From Asterella californica (Eukaryota > Streptophyta > Marchantiopsida > Marchantiales > Aytoniaceae): a DNA stretch of 64,000 bases. Made by a program: the position numbers and the translations under genes. The stretch lies in assembly GCA_036924285.1 (NCBI GenBank), contig JAYKYS010000002.1, positions 3,782,001 through 3,846,000 on the forward strand. Direction: 5' to 3'. Below the pieces are notes generated by a model that saw only the letters and a program-made list of their open reading frames with translations, had not been told where the DNA came from and made no database searches. Below are positions 9,420 to 22,439 of this stretch, piece after piece. How positions within the stretch are numbered: the stretch's first letter is position 1; every line of letters begins with the position of its first letter.

Positions 9420-12400
9420 ATGGCAAGCTCGGTGGTTGTTTGTCACCCTTCTCATGCAGCCATGCCCCAAAATGAGGTGCTAGAGACCTCCCGCGGTTCG
9501 TCGTCCCCTCTCGTAGAGTTTTTATTTTTTCACAAGGCAATCCGGGCGGAGTTGGCTAGACTACATCAAGATGCATTGGCTGTGGAGCAGGGAAGTGAAG
9601 CAGAAATTAGGGCTCTACTGGATCGCTACCACTTTCTGCGGGCTATCTACAAGCACCACAGCAGGGCGGAAGATGAGGTACGGCCCACTGTTTCTCGATT
9701 TTCAACTCATGTCGCATTACCGTGTAGAAGGCCGGTAAGTCCGTTCTTGGACTTGGTGCTTCAGAATGTGTCATGCAGGTGGTTAACTTGATGCTCGGAA
9801 CGAAACTATGACTTAGTTCGTCGGAATACTTGGATACCTCTCTGGCTTAACTTTCTTTTAAGCGGAGGACGCTATTAACGAGCAGTTGCTGCCGTGGTTA
9901 CACCCGAAGACTTTGCCATGTAGAGATCCTTGTAGTTATGGTCCTGGTAATTTTCAGGGGGCGAACATTTCGAGGTTTGAAGATGGCGGGTAGTGTCTCC
10001 AGTCAACAATGTGAGGGAAGAGCACAGGTTTCGGCGATATGAGAAGATGGAACACCGTTAGGCCATTGATTTCTATGGGAGCTATTATTCCGCAGGGCAA
10101 TGTTGTATCGTATGGTCGTGGAATTTCGCCGGTAGTGTTGATAAGAGAATTCGTTACCCCACCTCTCCAGGTTTTTCCTTCTAACTTACACAGGAAAGTA
10201 ATTAATCCGTGGTTAGCGAGTTCAACATGGTGGTCTCAAAATGGTTAGAACCACGGCCGTCTTTAATCTTGCGCCTTGAGCTTATGGGGTGGGTAACTTG
10301 CAGGTCATATTTCCAGCACTTGATCTCCGGGTCAAGAACGTCGCGCATGCATACTCTTTGGAACACCAGACGGAAAGTGATCTTTTTGATCAGATGTTTT
10401 TGTTACTTACGGCTGCCCTTAAAGAGAAAGGAAGCGCACCGATGGAGCTACGGCGGGAGCTCATTTGCTGCACGGAAGCTATCCAGACTACCCTGTGTCA
10501 ACATTTGTCGAAGGAGGAGGAACAGGTATGTCTAGGTGAAATGCATGGTTATTTCAAAAGCTCGTGCATGTCAGTAAACGAGCCCGCTGCCCACAAAATT
10601 CCTGCTTGCGTTGATTCCGGTTGGACACTCTAATTCTTCATCCAACGTAGTCTTCGGCAGGGGCTTATCTGATTGGGCTTATCAGGGGCTTATCTGTATC
10701 TAAATACGGCGACTCGGCTTATCAGATTGTACACCTGGTTCTGTGTGAGTATATCGTAAGAAGTTGCGTTAACTGCGTAGTTACTTTTTATCCAGCTGTA
10801 GTGGACGCCAGTGGTTGGTTGACGGACGTTATAGTGCCTGAGATGGGGGGACAGTTGCCTTCGAACTACGAGAATTCTTGCAAGTAGGTGTTGGATTGCG
10901 GTAATCAGTTGTTAGGTCTTTACGCATGTTCAGCACTCAGATATGGTGGAAGCATGCCATGTTTGGTGAAGGAGCAAAGAGTATATCGACCCGAGGAGAC
11001 ATAAGGCATGAGTTGGTCAATTGTGTAATTGATGTTGGAGTAATCTGTCTGTTGCCTGCAACTGATCAGCTTAGACATTCCGTCTGGGAGATCCACAGTC
11101 CCTCCAGTGGTCTGTTCAGTCCCGCATTTACCTGTCCTTATATGTGTAGAACTATCGCCAGTCCTCCGTGGTCATCAGTAGGAGGTGGAAGGCATGTCCG
11201 TGAACTCTTTTGTTCATTGCAAAGAGTTCATTGTGTGCAGTTCCAACTTGTTGAATTGGTGTGAAGACCTAGTGCACATTACAAGTCTTAACTGTTTCTC
11301 AATACTGGAGTCGCAAGATCTTCAGAATGCAGTATAGTTCAGTGTCTCGTCAGTCTGATTTGGCCGCAATTTATCAATGGACATGTTCTAACGTACAGAA
11401 AGTGGAGGTCCTCTTAGTTGTACGGAGACTTAGTTACTCCCGAAGACTGGCTTAACGAGGGGGAACGTACTTTAGGCATGCCTGCTAACGAATCAGGAAA
11501 AGAACTGATTTCAACCCATCTCCTTTAGGCCTAGGCTCTAGTGGATAGCTGCCGAGTTGTCTGTTTTCCCATTCGACCACTCTTTGGATGATAACTGGCT
11601 TGACACCCATTGTTGACATCCTCTGTGTTTCCCACTCATTGCAAATACTATACACATCATAAACTATGATTTGGCATTACGGATCTCTGTGCTTTCTGCT
11701 CTTTTCTAATCCTTTATAATCAGTTCACACTACGTAAAGTATAATTTGGCGTTACCGTGTTTGGAGGAGGTGGGCTTGGCCACTAAGCTTATGGAGATCT
11801 GAAGTTCATATGTTGCTTATTGCAGGTATTTCCACTTTTAATGCTCCACTTCAACTTCCAGGAACAAGCAGACTTAGTCTGGCAATTTTTATGCAGCATC
11901 CCTGTTAATCTTATGGAGAAATTTTTACCGTGGCTTGCTTCTTCACTTACTCAAGAGGAACGTTCAGAAATGACTGCATGCTTGGAGGAGATTGTTCCTG
12001 CTGAACAGTTGCTACAACAGGTGTGTATTCCTACCATACGTGTTGACATCCGTTTCTGAGCTTTTAGTTGTATGGCAAGTTTCTCGTCATTAACGTCGGT
12101 GCGAGCATTGGCAAGGCAATTTATTTCTTCACTTCTCGCTTTCAGGTTGTATTCGCTTGGCTAGAAGGTGGAGTAAGCGAGGAAGTGATGACAAGTGGTG
12201 AGATTGTACCTTCAGTATCTGCAAGCGCTGGTGTATCCTCTGCCAGTGATACTCTATTGCATGGGATTGCGACTGGAATGTCAGAACATACTTCTCAGTT
12301 GGGAATCGGGGCATCGGATCATACTCCTCGTATTGGGACAGGATTGCCAGATCAGATACCTCGCCTGGGGCATGGAGGGCCAGACATATTTCTGGAAGGG

Positions 12401-15400
12401 GAGAAAAGTGAAAGAAAGCTTTGTGAGCCAGATATAGGACTACAATTGACAGTGAAAGCTCGGACTCCCATCAATGAGTTGTATTATTGGCATAACGCCA
12501 TCAGGAAGGAGTTGTATGAGTTTGGGGAAGAAACTCGTCGGATAAAGCGTTCAGGAAATCTTTTACCTGCAGATTTATCTTCGTTTGTGGAACGGCTCCA
12601 GTTCTTGGCGGAAGTTTGCATATTTCACAGGTGAGTCTGTGTAGCTTGAGCTGTATGTGACGTAGAGGAAGGTTGCGGTTCCGCTATTTACAACTGTTTT
12701 CTTTGGGAGTTTAAGCTTTATTAGGGAATGTATTTACCTACCTAGTTGGCGTTGCCTGGGAAGAAAAAAAAGGCGGCTCTTAGGTGCAACTCTGCTATTC
12801 AGCTCTAGTTACCACAACTTGAATGTGTGCATGGCTCAGAATTTTCTGTTTTGTATATCACAGTGCTGCTGAGGATAAAGTACTCTTTCCTGCCGTTAAT
12901 AAGAAGGTCAAGCGAGAGCTTCTGTGTGGCGCTGATCATGCAAAAGAAGAACGGCAGATTGACGATGTGAGACGATTGGTGGAGTGCCTTCAAAGTGTTG
13001 GAGACACCAGTCCCTTACCACCTCAGCTGTTTGGCAAGCTCTGGGACCAGGCTGAACTGATGGTGAAAAGTATCACCAAGCATCTCAAGGATGAAGAGAG
13101 AGAGGTAAAATTTGCCTCCTCTTCGATCTTTACATAAAGAAGATGTGCGAGGTTATTGACTGTTTCTTATGAGTATAATCATCTTTTCCTTTAGGGGGTT
13201 ATGTTTTGTATATCTTTCTTAAGCATTTAAATGGTTCTTTGAAACTTTTGGCCATACTTGAGTTTCTGTATAGAGCAGTGCAGACATTTGCAGCCTTAGC
13301 GCATAGTCATTCCTTCATTCTCCTGGCCTTTTGGGTTCAGTTTACATATGTGGATGTCGATAGCGCTCGCATTCTGCTGCGATACTTGTAGACCGATATA
13401 TAGAGCAGTGCAGACTACGCAGAGTTGTTTGATTGGAAGCCAGTAAGGTTCCAACGCTGTTCTTAACTTGTATGACTAGAGGCGAGCTTATTGTCTACAT
13501 TCCATCCATATATGTAAGTCACATCTTGAGAATGCTTAATGATCCCTATGTCTTCAGGTGTTACCGTTAGCCCGCAAGTATTTCAGTGTTGAAGAGCAGC
13601 GCACTCTTTTGTACCAAAGCCTTCGGGTGATGCCACTAAAACTATTGGAGCGAGTTTTACCATGGCTTGTTGGTGTTCTCAGTGAAGACGAAGCCAAGGA
13701 TATGTTCCAAAATATGCATTTGGCAGGTCAGTGTTTGCGTCATTGTTATCTGAAGTAGGTACCAAGATATATTTGAAATAGGTGCAGGCAAAGTTACTGT
13801 TTTCTCAGAAAGCTGCTTTTCCCGAGTACCAATATATATTTGAAATATGTGAAGTTCGGGAAGTTTGTCGTTCCATTATGAAAAAAGTAGTGCTTTTTGC
13901 TAATTCGGAACAATTTTTTTGTCGTCTGTAGCTCCTCAAACAGACCAAGCTTTGGTCACACTATTCACAGGCTGGGCATGCAAGGGGCACCCGAGGAAAC
14001 TTTCTAGTTCTGGATCCTTCAGGTGTATATCTTCAAGAGAGTGTCCAGGAATGAACTTGAAGCCGTCGAAGGGAGAGAGAAAGAAAGTTCTGTTGAGCGA
14101 CAAGCAGGTGTTGGATGAGTCCGCGGAAAATCTTGATATCAGACCTCTTAAGCGACTGCGAGGTAATAGAGAAGATGAGGGAGCTACGTGCCGGTCAGAA
14201 AGTGATTATGTGAAAGGTAGTCAAGGGTGCTCAGGTCCTTCTTGTTGCGTTCCTGGCCTAGGCTGCAGTGGTATCGGATCCAAATCGAGCGGATCCTCTT
14301 TACGTTCTATCACTGGATCAACAAGCCCATTGATGAGCGGGTCAGTCGGTTCTGGCCTCTTTGGATGGGGAACTGCAGCGGGGTCTGGAAGTCATTCTGC
14401 ACCTAAACCCATTGACCACATATTTCAGTTTCATAAAGCAATTCGCAAAGACTTGGAATACTTGGACATAGAATCAGCACGTCTTGCTGACTGTAACGAG
14501 GAGTTTCTACGAAACTTCAGTGGGAGGTTTCAGTTTCTTTGGGGACTATATCGTGCTCATAGCAACGCAGAAGATGACATTGTGTTTCCTGCACTAGAAG
14601 CCAAGGAAGCGCTGCATAATGTAAGTCACTCTTACACTATTGATCATAAACAAGAAGAACAGCTGTTGAAGGATATATCGGATGTCCTTGCGGAGTTGTC
14701 TGTGCTGCATAGCTCTGGATATACCCATGTTGGTGGAACATCACAGCCAGAAAATAACTCAGAAGATGATCTTGCTGCCAACGAGGAATTTGCTCGGAGG
14801 AAGCGAGATTTGGCTGGCAGGTTGCAGCGAATGTGCAAATCCGTGAGAGTAAGCTTGGATCAGCATGTGTCGAGGGAAGAGCTAGAATTATGGCCCTTAT
14901 TCGGGGTCCACTTCACTGTGGAGGAGCAAGATAAACTCGTTGGTCAAATTATTGGCACCACTGGTGCTGAAGTCTTACAAGCCATGCTGCCCTGGGTGAC
15001 CACTGCCCTAACAGAGCAGGAACAAAACACTATGATGGATACCTGGAGACAAGCCACTCGGAATACTATGTTTGATCAGTGGCTTAGTGCATGGTGGAAA
15101 GATACTCAACATGAGAATTCTCAAACTAAACCGGCTGAGGAGGGGAGAGATGTTCCACCATCAGGATCCAACGAGTCTTTGAGAATCGTTGCAGACTATC
15201 TGGCGCAAGGTGCTTCCAGCAGTAAGGCCATTATAATGAAGGATGCATCAGTTGAGAGTTTTGTATCACATGAACAAGAAGTTTCGGGTATTGTTAGTGA
15301 GAGAACTGAGACCAAAGGTAATGAAGAAGTTGCTACAAGTTCTACTGCAATCGGTTCAACCTCTGGTAATCAAGGAGTCATAAGGGACCAACAAGAAGGC

Positions 15401-17540
15401 AAGAGGAAAATAATTGGAGATGGCAGTGAAACTTTTAAGCCTGGTTGGCGAGATATATTCAGAATGAATCAAAAGGAGTTGGAAGCTGCCATAAGGAAAG
15501 TTTCAAGCGATACTTCACTCGATCCACGCCGGAAAGCGTATCTCATTCAAAATCTTATGACAAGGTGAGGAACTATCTGTACACCCCTCTGATGTCTTCA
15601 AGCGTTTCAGATTCTGCAAGAAATATGCGACTGAGGTCCATAATGTAACCGTTGCTGCCCTCTTAATGCTTGCAGTCGATGGATTGTTGCCCAACAACAG
15701 CTTCCCAACCCAGATTGTGAAGCAGGTGATGCCCTAAAGGATCCAGGGCAGCGGAAGTCTTACAATAACGAAGCTGCAGGAGTATACGGTTGTGAGCACT
15801 ACAAGAGAAACTGCAAAATTAAAGCAGCTTGTTGCGATTTGCTCTACACATGTCGATTCTGCCATGATAAAGTCAGCGATCATTCTGTGAACAGGTAAGT
15901 CATCCAATGCTGCCAGTGACAGATCGGGGTTACTTCAGATTCTTTCCGTTTCGATCTCCTATCAAGTTCTAGAGGCTAGTTCTACTATCGTTGTACTACC
16001 GATGAATTTCTGTTTAGATGATCCATTTGCTGTGGGGAATGTGTGTTACTGCAGACGTGCGACAAAAGAGATGATGTGCATGCAGTGCTTGCAAGTACAA
16101 CCTGTTGGTCAGAAATGTGCCACTCCATCTTGCAACGGCTACTTCATGGCGAAATACTATTGCAGTATTTGCAAGTTCTTCGACAATGATGACCGGTAAG
16201 AGTAAAGGATTTCTCTCTTGAAACTTAACTGTATATTGCAGCAGGATGATACTAAGGTCTGATATTTGGGGAGGATATGTGATTGCTGTATCTTGTTCTC
16301 AAGTCTGTAAAAAACCTTCAATGGGTGTACAATTGTATACTTCAGCAGCATGAGAATTTCAGGTCTACTAGTCAGGATCTCTGATTACTGTATCTTGTTC
16401 TCAGTTTTCTAAAGTACATTCACTTGGGGTATAGTTGCGGTTGGATCAAAATTGCCTCGTAGGCTGTTTTCAGATGGTCCTTGCCGGGTGAAAACCAGCA
16501 GTTTTGGGGAAAATTAAGGGTTGCAGGCTGTTTTTGTGGAACTTCAGCTCTTTACCTTATATACTCAATCTCGTTTGCAGGGATATTTATCATTGCCCGT
16601 TCTGCAATCTCTGTCGAGTAGGAAAAGGACTGGGGCAGGACTTTTTCCATTGTATGACTTGCAATGTTTGCATGCACATGAGCTTGTCTGCGCACAAGTG
16701 TTTGGAGAAGGGCATGGAGTCAAACTGCCCAATATGTCATGATTTTTTGTTCACATCGAGCTCACCCGTGAAAGCACTTCCTTGCGGTCATTTCATGCAT
16801 TCAGCGTGTTTCAAGGTGCGGATCGCAGTTTCTTGTTGTTGTTTGTGATGGAAATGATTAGATCTTTCTTGGACGTTCTTTTGAATAGCCGAGTAATGGA
16901 GTGTTTCTTAGCACTCGAGGCGGTTGAGCTGTGACATCATAGATTCATTATAGTATATATATGGGGAACCATATACACTGATTAAGTGCTCATCACGTTA
17001 CATGTCTTTGATGTGTAGGCATATACGTGCAGCAATTATACATGTCCTATATGCTGCAAGTCAGTAGGAGACATGGCGGTGAATACCTGGACCCTGTATT
17101 CTGTCATTTATTTTGAACGCTCTGTTTGATTGATTTGTACTGCTGCAGTACTGGTTATTGATCGTGTTTCTCCTTTTTATCTGGGGACAGGTCTTTTTTG
17201 GAATGCTTGATGCCCTCTTAGCAGCTGAGCAGCTACCAGATGAATATCATGATCGCCGGCAGGTATGTCTGTTTCAACTTTTATCATTGAAGCAGTACGT
17301 CACTATCTGCTTTACTTTTTCGTTTACATGGGGCTATCGTTTTCTCAAGCGTAATAATTCAGGGCTCTGTAGTAATCTCTTGCATATGTTTTATCACTGA
17401 TTCTGTACAGTTTCTCAAGTGTACTTGGTTGTTATCAGGACATCCTATGCAATGATTGCGAGAAGAAGGGAACGGCACCATTTCATTGGCTGTATCATAA
17501 ATGTCAAAATTGTGGCTCCTATAACACTCGAACAATATGA
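9420..17540 (+). CDS. BTS: BRUTUS-type hemerythrin/RING E3 ubiquitin ligase
   Basis: Exons: 9420-9677, 10304-10525, 11826-12020, 12146-12630, 12864-13104, 13558-13726, 13932-15564, 15676-15894, 16055-16195, 16581-16815, 17019-17078, 17191-17262, 17439-17540. All junctions are GT-AG and keep phase, giving 1343 residues (Arabidopsis BTS is about 1250). Three hemerythrin domains are visible, each with its His and His-x-x-x-Glu ligands: HKAIRAEL and HHSRAEDE in the first, WHNAIRKEL and FHSAAEDK in the second, FHKAIRKDL and AHSNAEDD in the third. Then follow a CHY zinc finger from about residue 1105 (YGCEHYKRNC), a CTCHY finger, a RING from about 1237 (CPICHDFLF, CGHFMHSACF, CPICC) and a C-terminal zinc ribbon (CNDC, CQNCGSYNTR). 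In flowering plants this family binds iron through the hemerythrins and ubiquitinates bHLH IVc factors, restraining iron uptake; the same role is inferred here. The 1.3-kb third intron-exon gap and an 11-residue repeat in the first linker are notable. Confidence 0.95.
12275..12390 (+). repeat. 11-residue repeat coded in the BTS linker
   Basis: Within the exon at 12146-12630, residues from about 269 read GMSEHTSQLGI, GASDHTPRIGT, GLPDQIPRLGH, then GGPD. This gives three and a half imperfect 11-residue copies between hemerythrin domains 1 and 2. I recall no such repeat in flowering-plant relatives. It probably extends a flexible linker. Confidence 0.7.
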
Positions 17541-19185
17541 GGTACTTACTCTTGGGAACTATATCTTGGTTCACTATAGTTCCCATGCTTCGATTTACTT
17601 TACTGTCGCACGAAGATTACTGTTGTGATTCTTGCACTTTGCATGAGGAAGAGTATCTGAGGTGTTTCTTCTCCGCGGCTTGCTGCTCTCCTGGCCAATC
17701 AATCAAGATGAATGCTTATAGAAGTTGATGAAATGTTTGTGTCAGACTTTTGAGGCAAAGTAATCTAACATGTGCTTATCATCCTAGACCTTGCTGAGGG
17801 AAGTTTTACCAGTTCGAGGTTGAGGCCTTTTACTTGTACAAAGGAGAGCATGCCTATTCTTCAGTTTGTTACAACGCAAGGTAACTCGTCTTCGATGGTT
17901 ATCTGGTCTTTCTTGTGTCCTCTGGTTGGGTAGTAACGTGCAAAAGTCTATGGTTCTGGCCTCACATTTCTCGCAAAGTCAGTAAATAAAGTAGATATAC
18001 ATTTTGTAAGAGTAACTCGTAACCTGAGCCGCTCTTCACCTTTTGAATCACATCCGGCTATGTAACTCAACAAAACAACTCTCTTGGAATACCCTTGTTC
18101 TTTCCAGATCAAAAGACGAGATGGATGCCACCTCGAATGCATACCGATGTCAACAGTGCAACCCCTGGGTGAATGAGGAATACTGTAACTAAAAGTCAGG
18201 TTTTTCACCTGTTCTATAGCCGCTCTTCAGCGTCTGTCCCAGCAGGAAGTCCACCATGCATATTGGTATTGAGAAGTAGGAAATGGTGCGAGTTGGCACC
18301 TCTATTACCATTTTTGCAGTGATTGTAGGTAGCATGTTGTATGTAGAGAATTTGTATAATAAAAATTCAACGCAGCATCCAGATATTTCGAGAAGCTGTG
18401 TAGATCTTTGGCTACCACCTCATTCTTAGCCACCACTTAGAAGTACAGGTGTAATTCCATGGCTGACAGTAGCTGTTGATCACTTCGATCGAGTTCTATG
18501 CACTTAGCAGAAAGATGTCATGCTGTTGATGAGGATCTGTTTGTCACATAGTGCTAGTACCTTGACTGGAATCCATTTATTCGACTTCTACACATTCTTT
18601 GAGATCATTCAGTAGTGACGCGAGGGATTCTGGTGCTCGTCCTTCGCCGGTAGAATGACATAGATATCCTGCTAGATATATAAACTTGTTTTAGAAATAT
18701 AGAGTACAAAATCGAAAGCGAGCATGAGAGGGCCTCTGTAACTTCTTAGTGTAAGGCAGGGGTGGTCGACAACGATCTCGTTGTGTAGTCACGGTCAAAG
18801 TTTGGACTTGCGGCTCAATTGTCCGTAAGCACCCAGTACCTGCCATTACGAACCAAGAGGATGTAACCTGGGTTGGGATGTCCTTTTCGGATATTACTGT
18901 GGAGAGGACGGAATTGCTACCAACTGTAGTTATACCTCCGTCGGAGTCCAGTTGTGTAAGGCGCAATGAGGGATCGAGGTAGAAGCGGAGAAAACATGCC
19001 AGATGGTATTCACACTCCAAATACAGCGAATACAGCAAATTAGTTTTCAAGGTATATGCCTCGAATGGCGTGTATGCAAGAATGCAACTAGCAGCAACTC
19101 GGTAGAGTCTCTTTGGGTCATGGGGGATGGGGACTGAGGTAAAGACTTGTACACACCCGTTTTCCAAACTTTAACTTGAACATTA
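17541..19185. other. 3' flank of BTS, no further gene
   Basis: The first 800 bp is presumably BTS 3' untranslated sequence. A 158-codon open frame on the minus strand (18691-19167) begins with TTG and has no recognised motif; I do not call it a gene. Confidence 0.4.
18358..18363 (+). terminator. Candidate poly(A) signal of the BTS gene
   Basis: AATAAA lies about 820 nt after the stop codon and follows several TGTA words (18327-18345), which resemble plant far-upstream elements. The distance would make a long 3' untranslated region, or an unannotated 3' intron may lie between. No transcript evidence. Confidence 0.35.
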
Positions 19186-19592
19186 GCGGGTGTCAAAGTT
19201 TGGGGGAATTATTTCGCTAATGGGCTGTGGAATATTTTTTGTAACTCGACGACGGGCATTGCTAACTTTGTGGGCGTACTACATTTTATAGTCGTGGTTA
19301 TAAGAGAAGGCTTTTCAAATATATTTGTGTTATTTATAAAATACATTGTGATTAAATGTGTTTATACTTAGAATGATGAAAGATACACAAACAGAAGTGC
19401 GCATTCAATCGATCTTGAAGTAATGGAGCGAATGGTAAATCGATCTTCGAATGAACGAACATTTTTTAAATAACAGAAGTTTCGAAGAGGTCATACACGA
19501 TGATCAGTATAGGTGATGAAGTAGATTCTCTTCGCAATGCGATGGTTCCGAAAAGTTTTGAGGTGTTGAAAATATGAAGCATTTGTTTGAAT

Positions 19593-20325
19593 CTAGATGA
19601 TTATGAGAAGATAATTGTTTATATCGAGGATGAAGAAAATTTTGTTGCACTGCACGGAGTTGGTCGAAAAATGAAAGTTGATGTTGAAAAGTGCTTGAGC
19701 AAAGCCACTGCACTTGGTATCATGACAGCACAACTTGTTGAAAAAAATGAACTTTTTGTTGTGACAAGTGTAGAATTGAAAAAAAGATTTGACAGATATG
19801 TTGACATATACAAGAAAGCAAAAGAGACTCAAGATAATATCGTAAGAACATTGACTAAAGATGAAATGTTGCAATGATTGACTCTAGAAGACAAGTTAAA
19901 TGGAAACTGCCTCACTTTTATCGCATGAATGTTGTTTTTGATAGTCGTGCCAACATTGATCCTCCTGTCATCCTTGCATTTGGAATTTTTTCAGAAGAAG
20001 AATTTATGAGATATGATTCGCAGTTTCAAGCGGAGAGTACTCTTCTTCAACTTCAAACAGAGTGTACTCTTCCTCGATCGGATAGTACATTGCGGACTGA
20101 AGAAGGCGATGGAAATATGGATATTTCTCACTGCGACAAGGATGAAATGAGTCCAATTGATGAAGAGAGAATGATTAATGAAGAAAGAGGTGGTGGACAA
20201 GACGAGATGAGCCCGGATGGAGAAGAGGAGATGAGCCAAAGAACCGTAAAATCTCACCATATAGTGCGATTTATGGTTCACATTTGCACTGAGTCGGAGA
20301 AGACACAACATTCGCACTGAGAGTA
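19593..20325 (+). pseudogene. Harbinger companion ORF, SANT/Myb-like, frameshifted
   Basis: The frame at 19593-19874 reads DDYEKIIVYIEDEENFVAL and later ELKKRFDRYVDIYKKAKETQ, the layout of the trihelix/SANT-like DNA-binding protein that accompanies PIF/Harbinger transposases. It stops at about 19877. The homologous continuation (PHFYRMNVVFDSR, 19911-19950) is in another frame, so a frameshift separates them. An acidic tail follows (EERGGGQDEMSPDGEEEMSQ). From about 20245 to 20320 the coding sequence is nearly identical to 21012-21085 of the TGCGA array, meaning array sequence has entered the 3' end of the frame. No intact product is expected. Confidence 0.6.
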
Positions 20326-20900
20326 CAGAAAATGTCTAGAAATCAGAGATCCGGAATTAACAACAGCAAGGTGAATATAAAAAGAAGAGTGTTGAATTTG
20401 TACGAGGAGAGTATAAGAGAGAAGGCACAGTATAGAAAAGTGTTCATTGAATACAAGATGGCCTCTTTAGAAAAAAAAAGAGATCGAGAAAAAATCACGA
20501 GAAAGAACAGAGTAGGAAAAGACATATTTCTTTGTTTGTCGAATTGCATAAAGCAAGAAAGTCATTCGAGGAAATCAAAAAAATTACTGAAAAGCTCGAT
20601 AACATGTAATTGAGGTTTAGGAATAAAAAGTGCGTGTACTTGTATTGTTCATTTGTACTCCCATATACACATTTTGAATGTTTACCAGAAGCTTGTCGAT
20701 CGAGTCACCTAAGGGTTTCTTGTAGGGCATGTTCCAAGACGAGGTAGTGAAGGATCTGGAGATAAAAAGACTAGCGTGTGAAGAACATATGCATCAAGTG
20801 AGTTCGATAAAACTCTGGATGTTGTTATTCGCTGTTTTATCTCGAGTCGATTTGTTATTCGCTGTTTTATCTTGATTCGGTTTGTCTGGTTTCAATCGCA
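20326..20900 (+). other. Element-internal sequence, short frames only
   Basis: A lysine- and arginine-rich frame (20332-20613, initiator-like codon ATG at 20332) lies directly after the SANT-like ORF. It contains a basic run (EKKRDREKITRKNRVGK) and may be the displaced C-terminus of the same protein. No motif to confirm this. Confidence 0.3.
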
Positions 20901-21660
20901 CGAGTTTCAATCGCACTGATCAATGCGACTCAATTGAAAGTTTATTTAAATATGGAGTAATCAAAGCTTTGGTAAGTCGAGGAAAGCACAGCGGGTCGTA
21001 CTAAGTCATCGATAAAATCTCACCGTATAGTGCGATTTATGGTTCACATTCGCACTGAGTCGGAGAAGACACAGCGTTCGCACTGAGTCGGGGAGTGAGC
21101 CGGTCGCATTGAGCCGAGGATGAAATCTCAGCGGGTCGCACTGAGTCGCTTCGATTTGGCAAGTCGAGGTCGCACTGAGTCGAGGAAGGCACAGCGGTCG
21201 CACTAGTCGGAGATTTGAGCCGGTCGCACTGAGCTAGAGATGAAATCTCAGCGCGTCGCACAGAGCCGCTTCGATTTGGTAAGTCAGAGAAGACACAGCG
21301 GGTCACACTGAGCCGAGGACATCGTGCGATTTAGGATTTTTAGTCGCATTGAGGAATGAGAAGGCACTACGGGTCACACTGAGGAAGGAGATAAAATCTC
21401 ACTGTTTAGTGCGATTTAGTGTTGAAGGTCGCACTGAGTCAAGAAAGACACAGCGGGTCGCACTGAGTCGAGAAGGTTTAAGACACAGCGGGACGCACTG
21501 AGCCTATTTCAGAGCGACGCGAGATTAGTCGGTGCGACCTGAGTTCAAGTTTAGGTTGCAAATTTCAATCGCACTATATCTCAACAGTGCGATTGGAGCC
21601 GAGATCAGTTTATCAGTGAAGTGCTCTAAATCGCACTGATCACGGTTTGGAAATCATCGA
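20880..21660. repeat. Array of TCGCACTGAG words inside the Harbinger element
   Basis: Words such as GGTCGCACTGAGTCGAGG, GACACAGCGGGTCGCACTGA and ATAGTGCGATTTATGGTTCA recur many times with irregular spacing, nearly all in one orientation from 21000 to 21500, with reversed TGCGA words at both sides. Some blocks are nearly identical over 70 bp (20245-20320 versus 21012-21085). There is no open frame running through. Resembles transposase-binding subterminal repeats, but much longer. Confidence 0.75.
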
Positions 21661-21989
21661 TTCTTGTGTAGATTAGTGACCTTTTGTCATGGTAAACACG
21701 AGAAAAGAGGAATGACCTTTTCTTATCTCTTCAGTACACAAGATGATACGCAAGATCACATAAAGTGACACCGAATGGATAAGGATGACATATGACGAGC
21801 GATGAACGAGGTAGATGAAGAGACGGTCGAGAAATTGGGCTTGTTGATAGCCTTATCCTCCGATTTTGCGCCTCCAGACTTGCTGTCGCACTGTTTCAGC
21901 TCTAAGCATACGGTTTTCGGCCGTGCAGGCGAAATGTCCATCTCAACATCCCCTGCCTTTAGACTGACTACGATAGAAGAGAGTAAACC

Positions 21990-22160
21990 GTGTCTTCGTG
22001 CGACCTGACTTAGTGCGACCCAGGTGCACTCATTGCGATCCAAGCGCACTCACTGCGGTTGATGACTTTCGGATCGCACTAAGCGCGACCTAAGCGCACT
22101 CAATGCGGTTGATGACTTTCGGGTCGCACTAAGCGCGACCTAAGGGCACTCAATGCGATA
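21990..22160. repeat. 50-bp tandem repeat, two and a half copies
   Basis: The unit GCGCACTCAMTGCGGTTGAT plus GACTTTCGGRTCGCACTAAG recurs at 22044, 22094 and partly at 22144, a period of 50 bp. Each unit contains the TGCG and TCGCAC words in both directions, so it is built from the same core as the neighbouring arrays. Confidence 0.8.
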
Positions 22161-22439
22161 GTCACGACTAGGGATAAAATGTCATCGGAGGATGAAGAGA
22201 TGCTATGGCGGAGCTGTACTCTTGCACAGCGAGATGATTTTATGAAAAGTATCATACGATGATGTATTGTAGATCCAAATATCAATAAAGATCAATCATC
22301 TTTGTCTATTGATGTTTAAAACATTTTAATGTTGTCGCACTGTTGTCTAGAGTCACATCGCACTCAACAAGCATTTCAGTTCTACTCGCATCGCACTAAG
22401 AAGCACATGCAATTCAAGACCACATCCCGCTGAAGTAGG

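Noticed and set aside
18691..19167. 158-codon open frame on the minus strand near the BTS 3' end
   Set aside because: It opens with TTG, the first ATG comes late, and no motif or splice context supports it.
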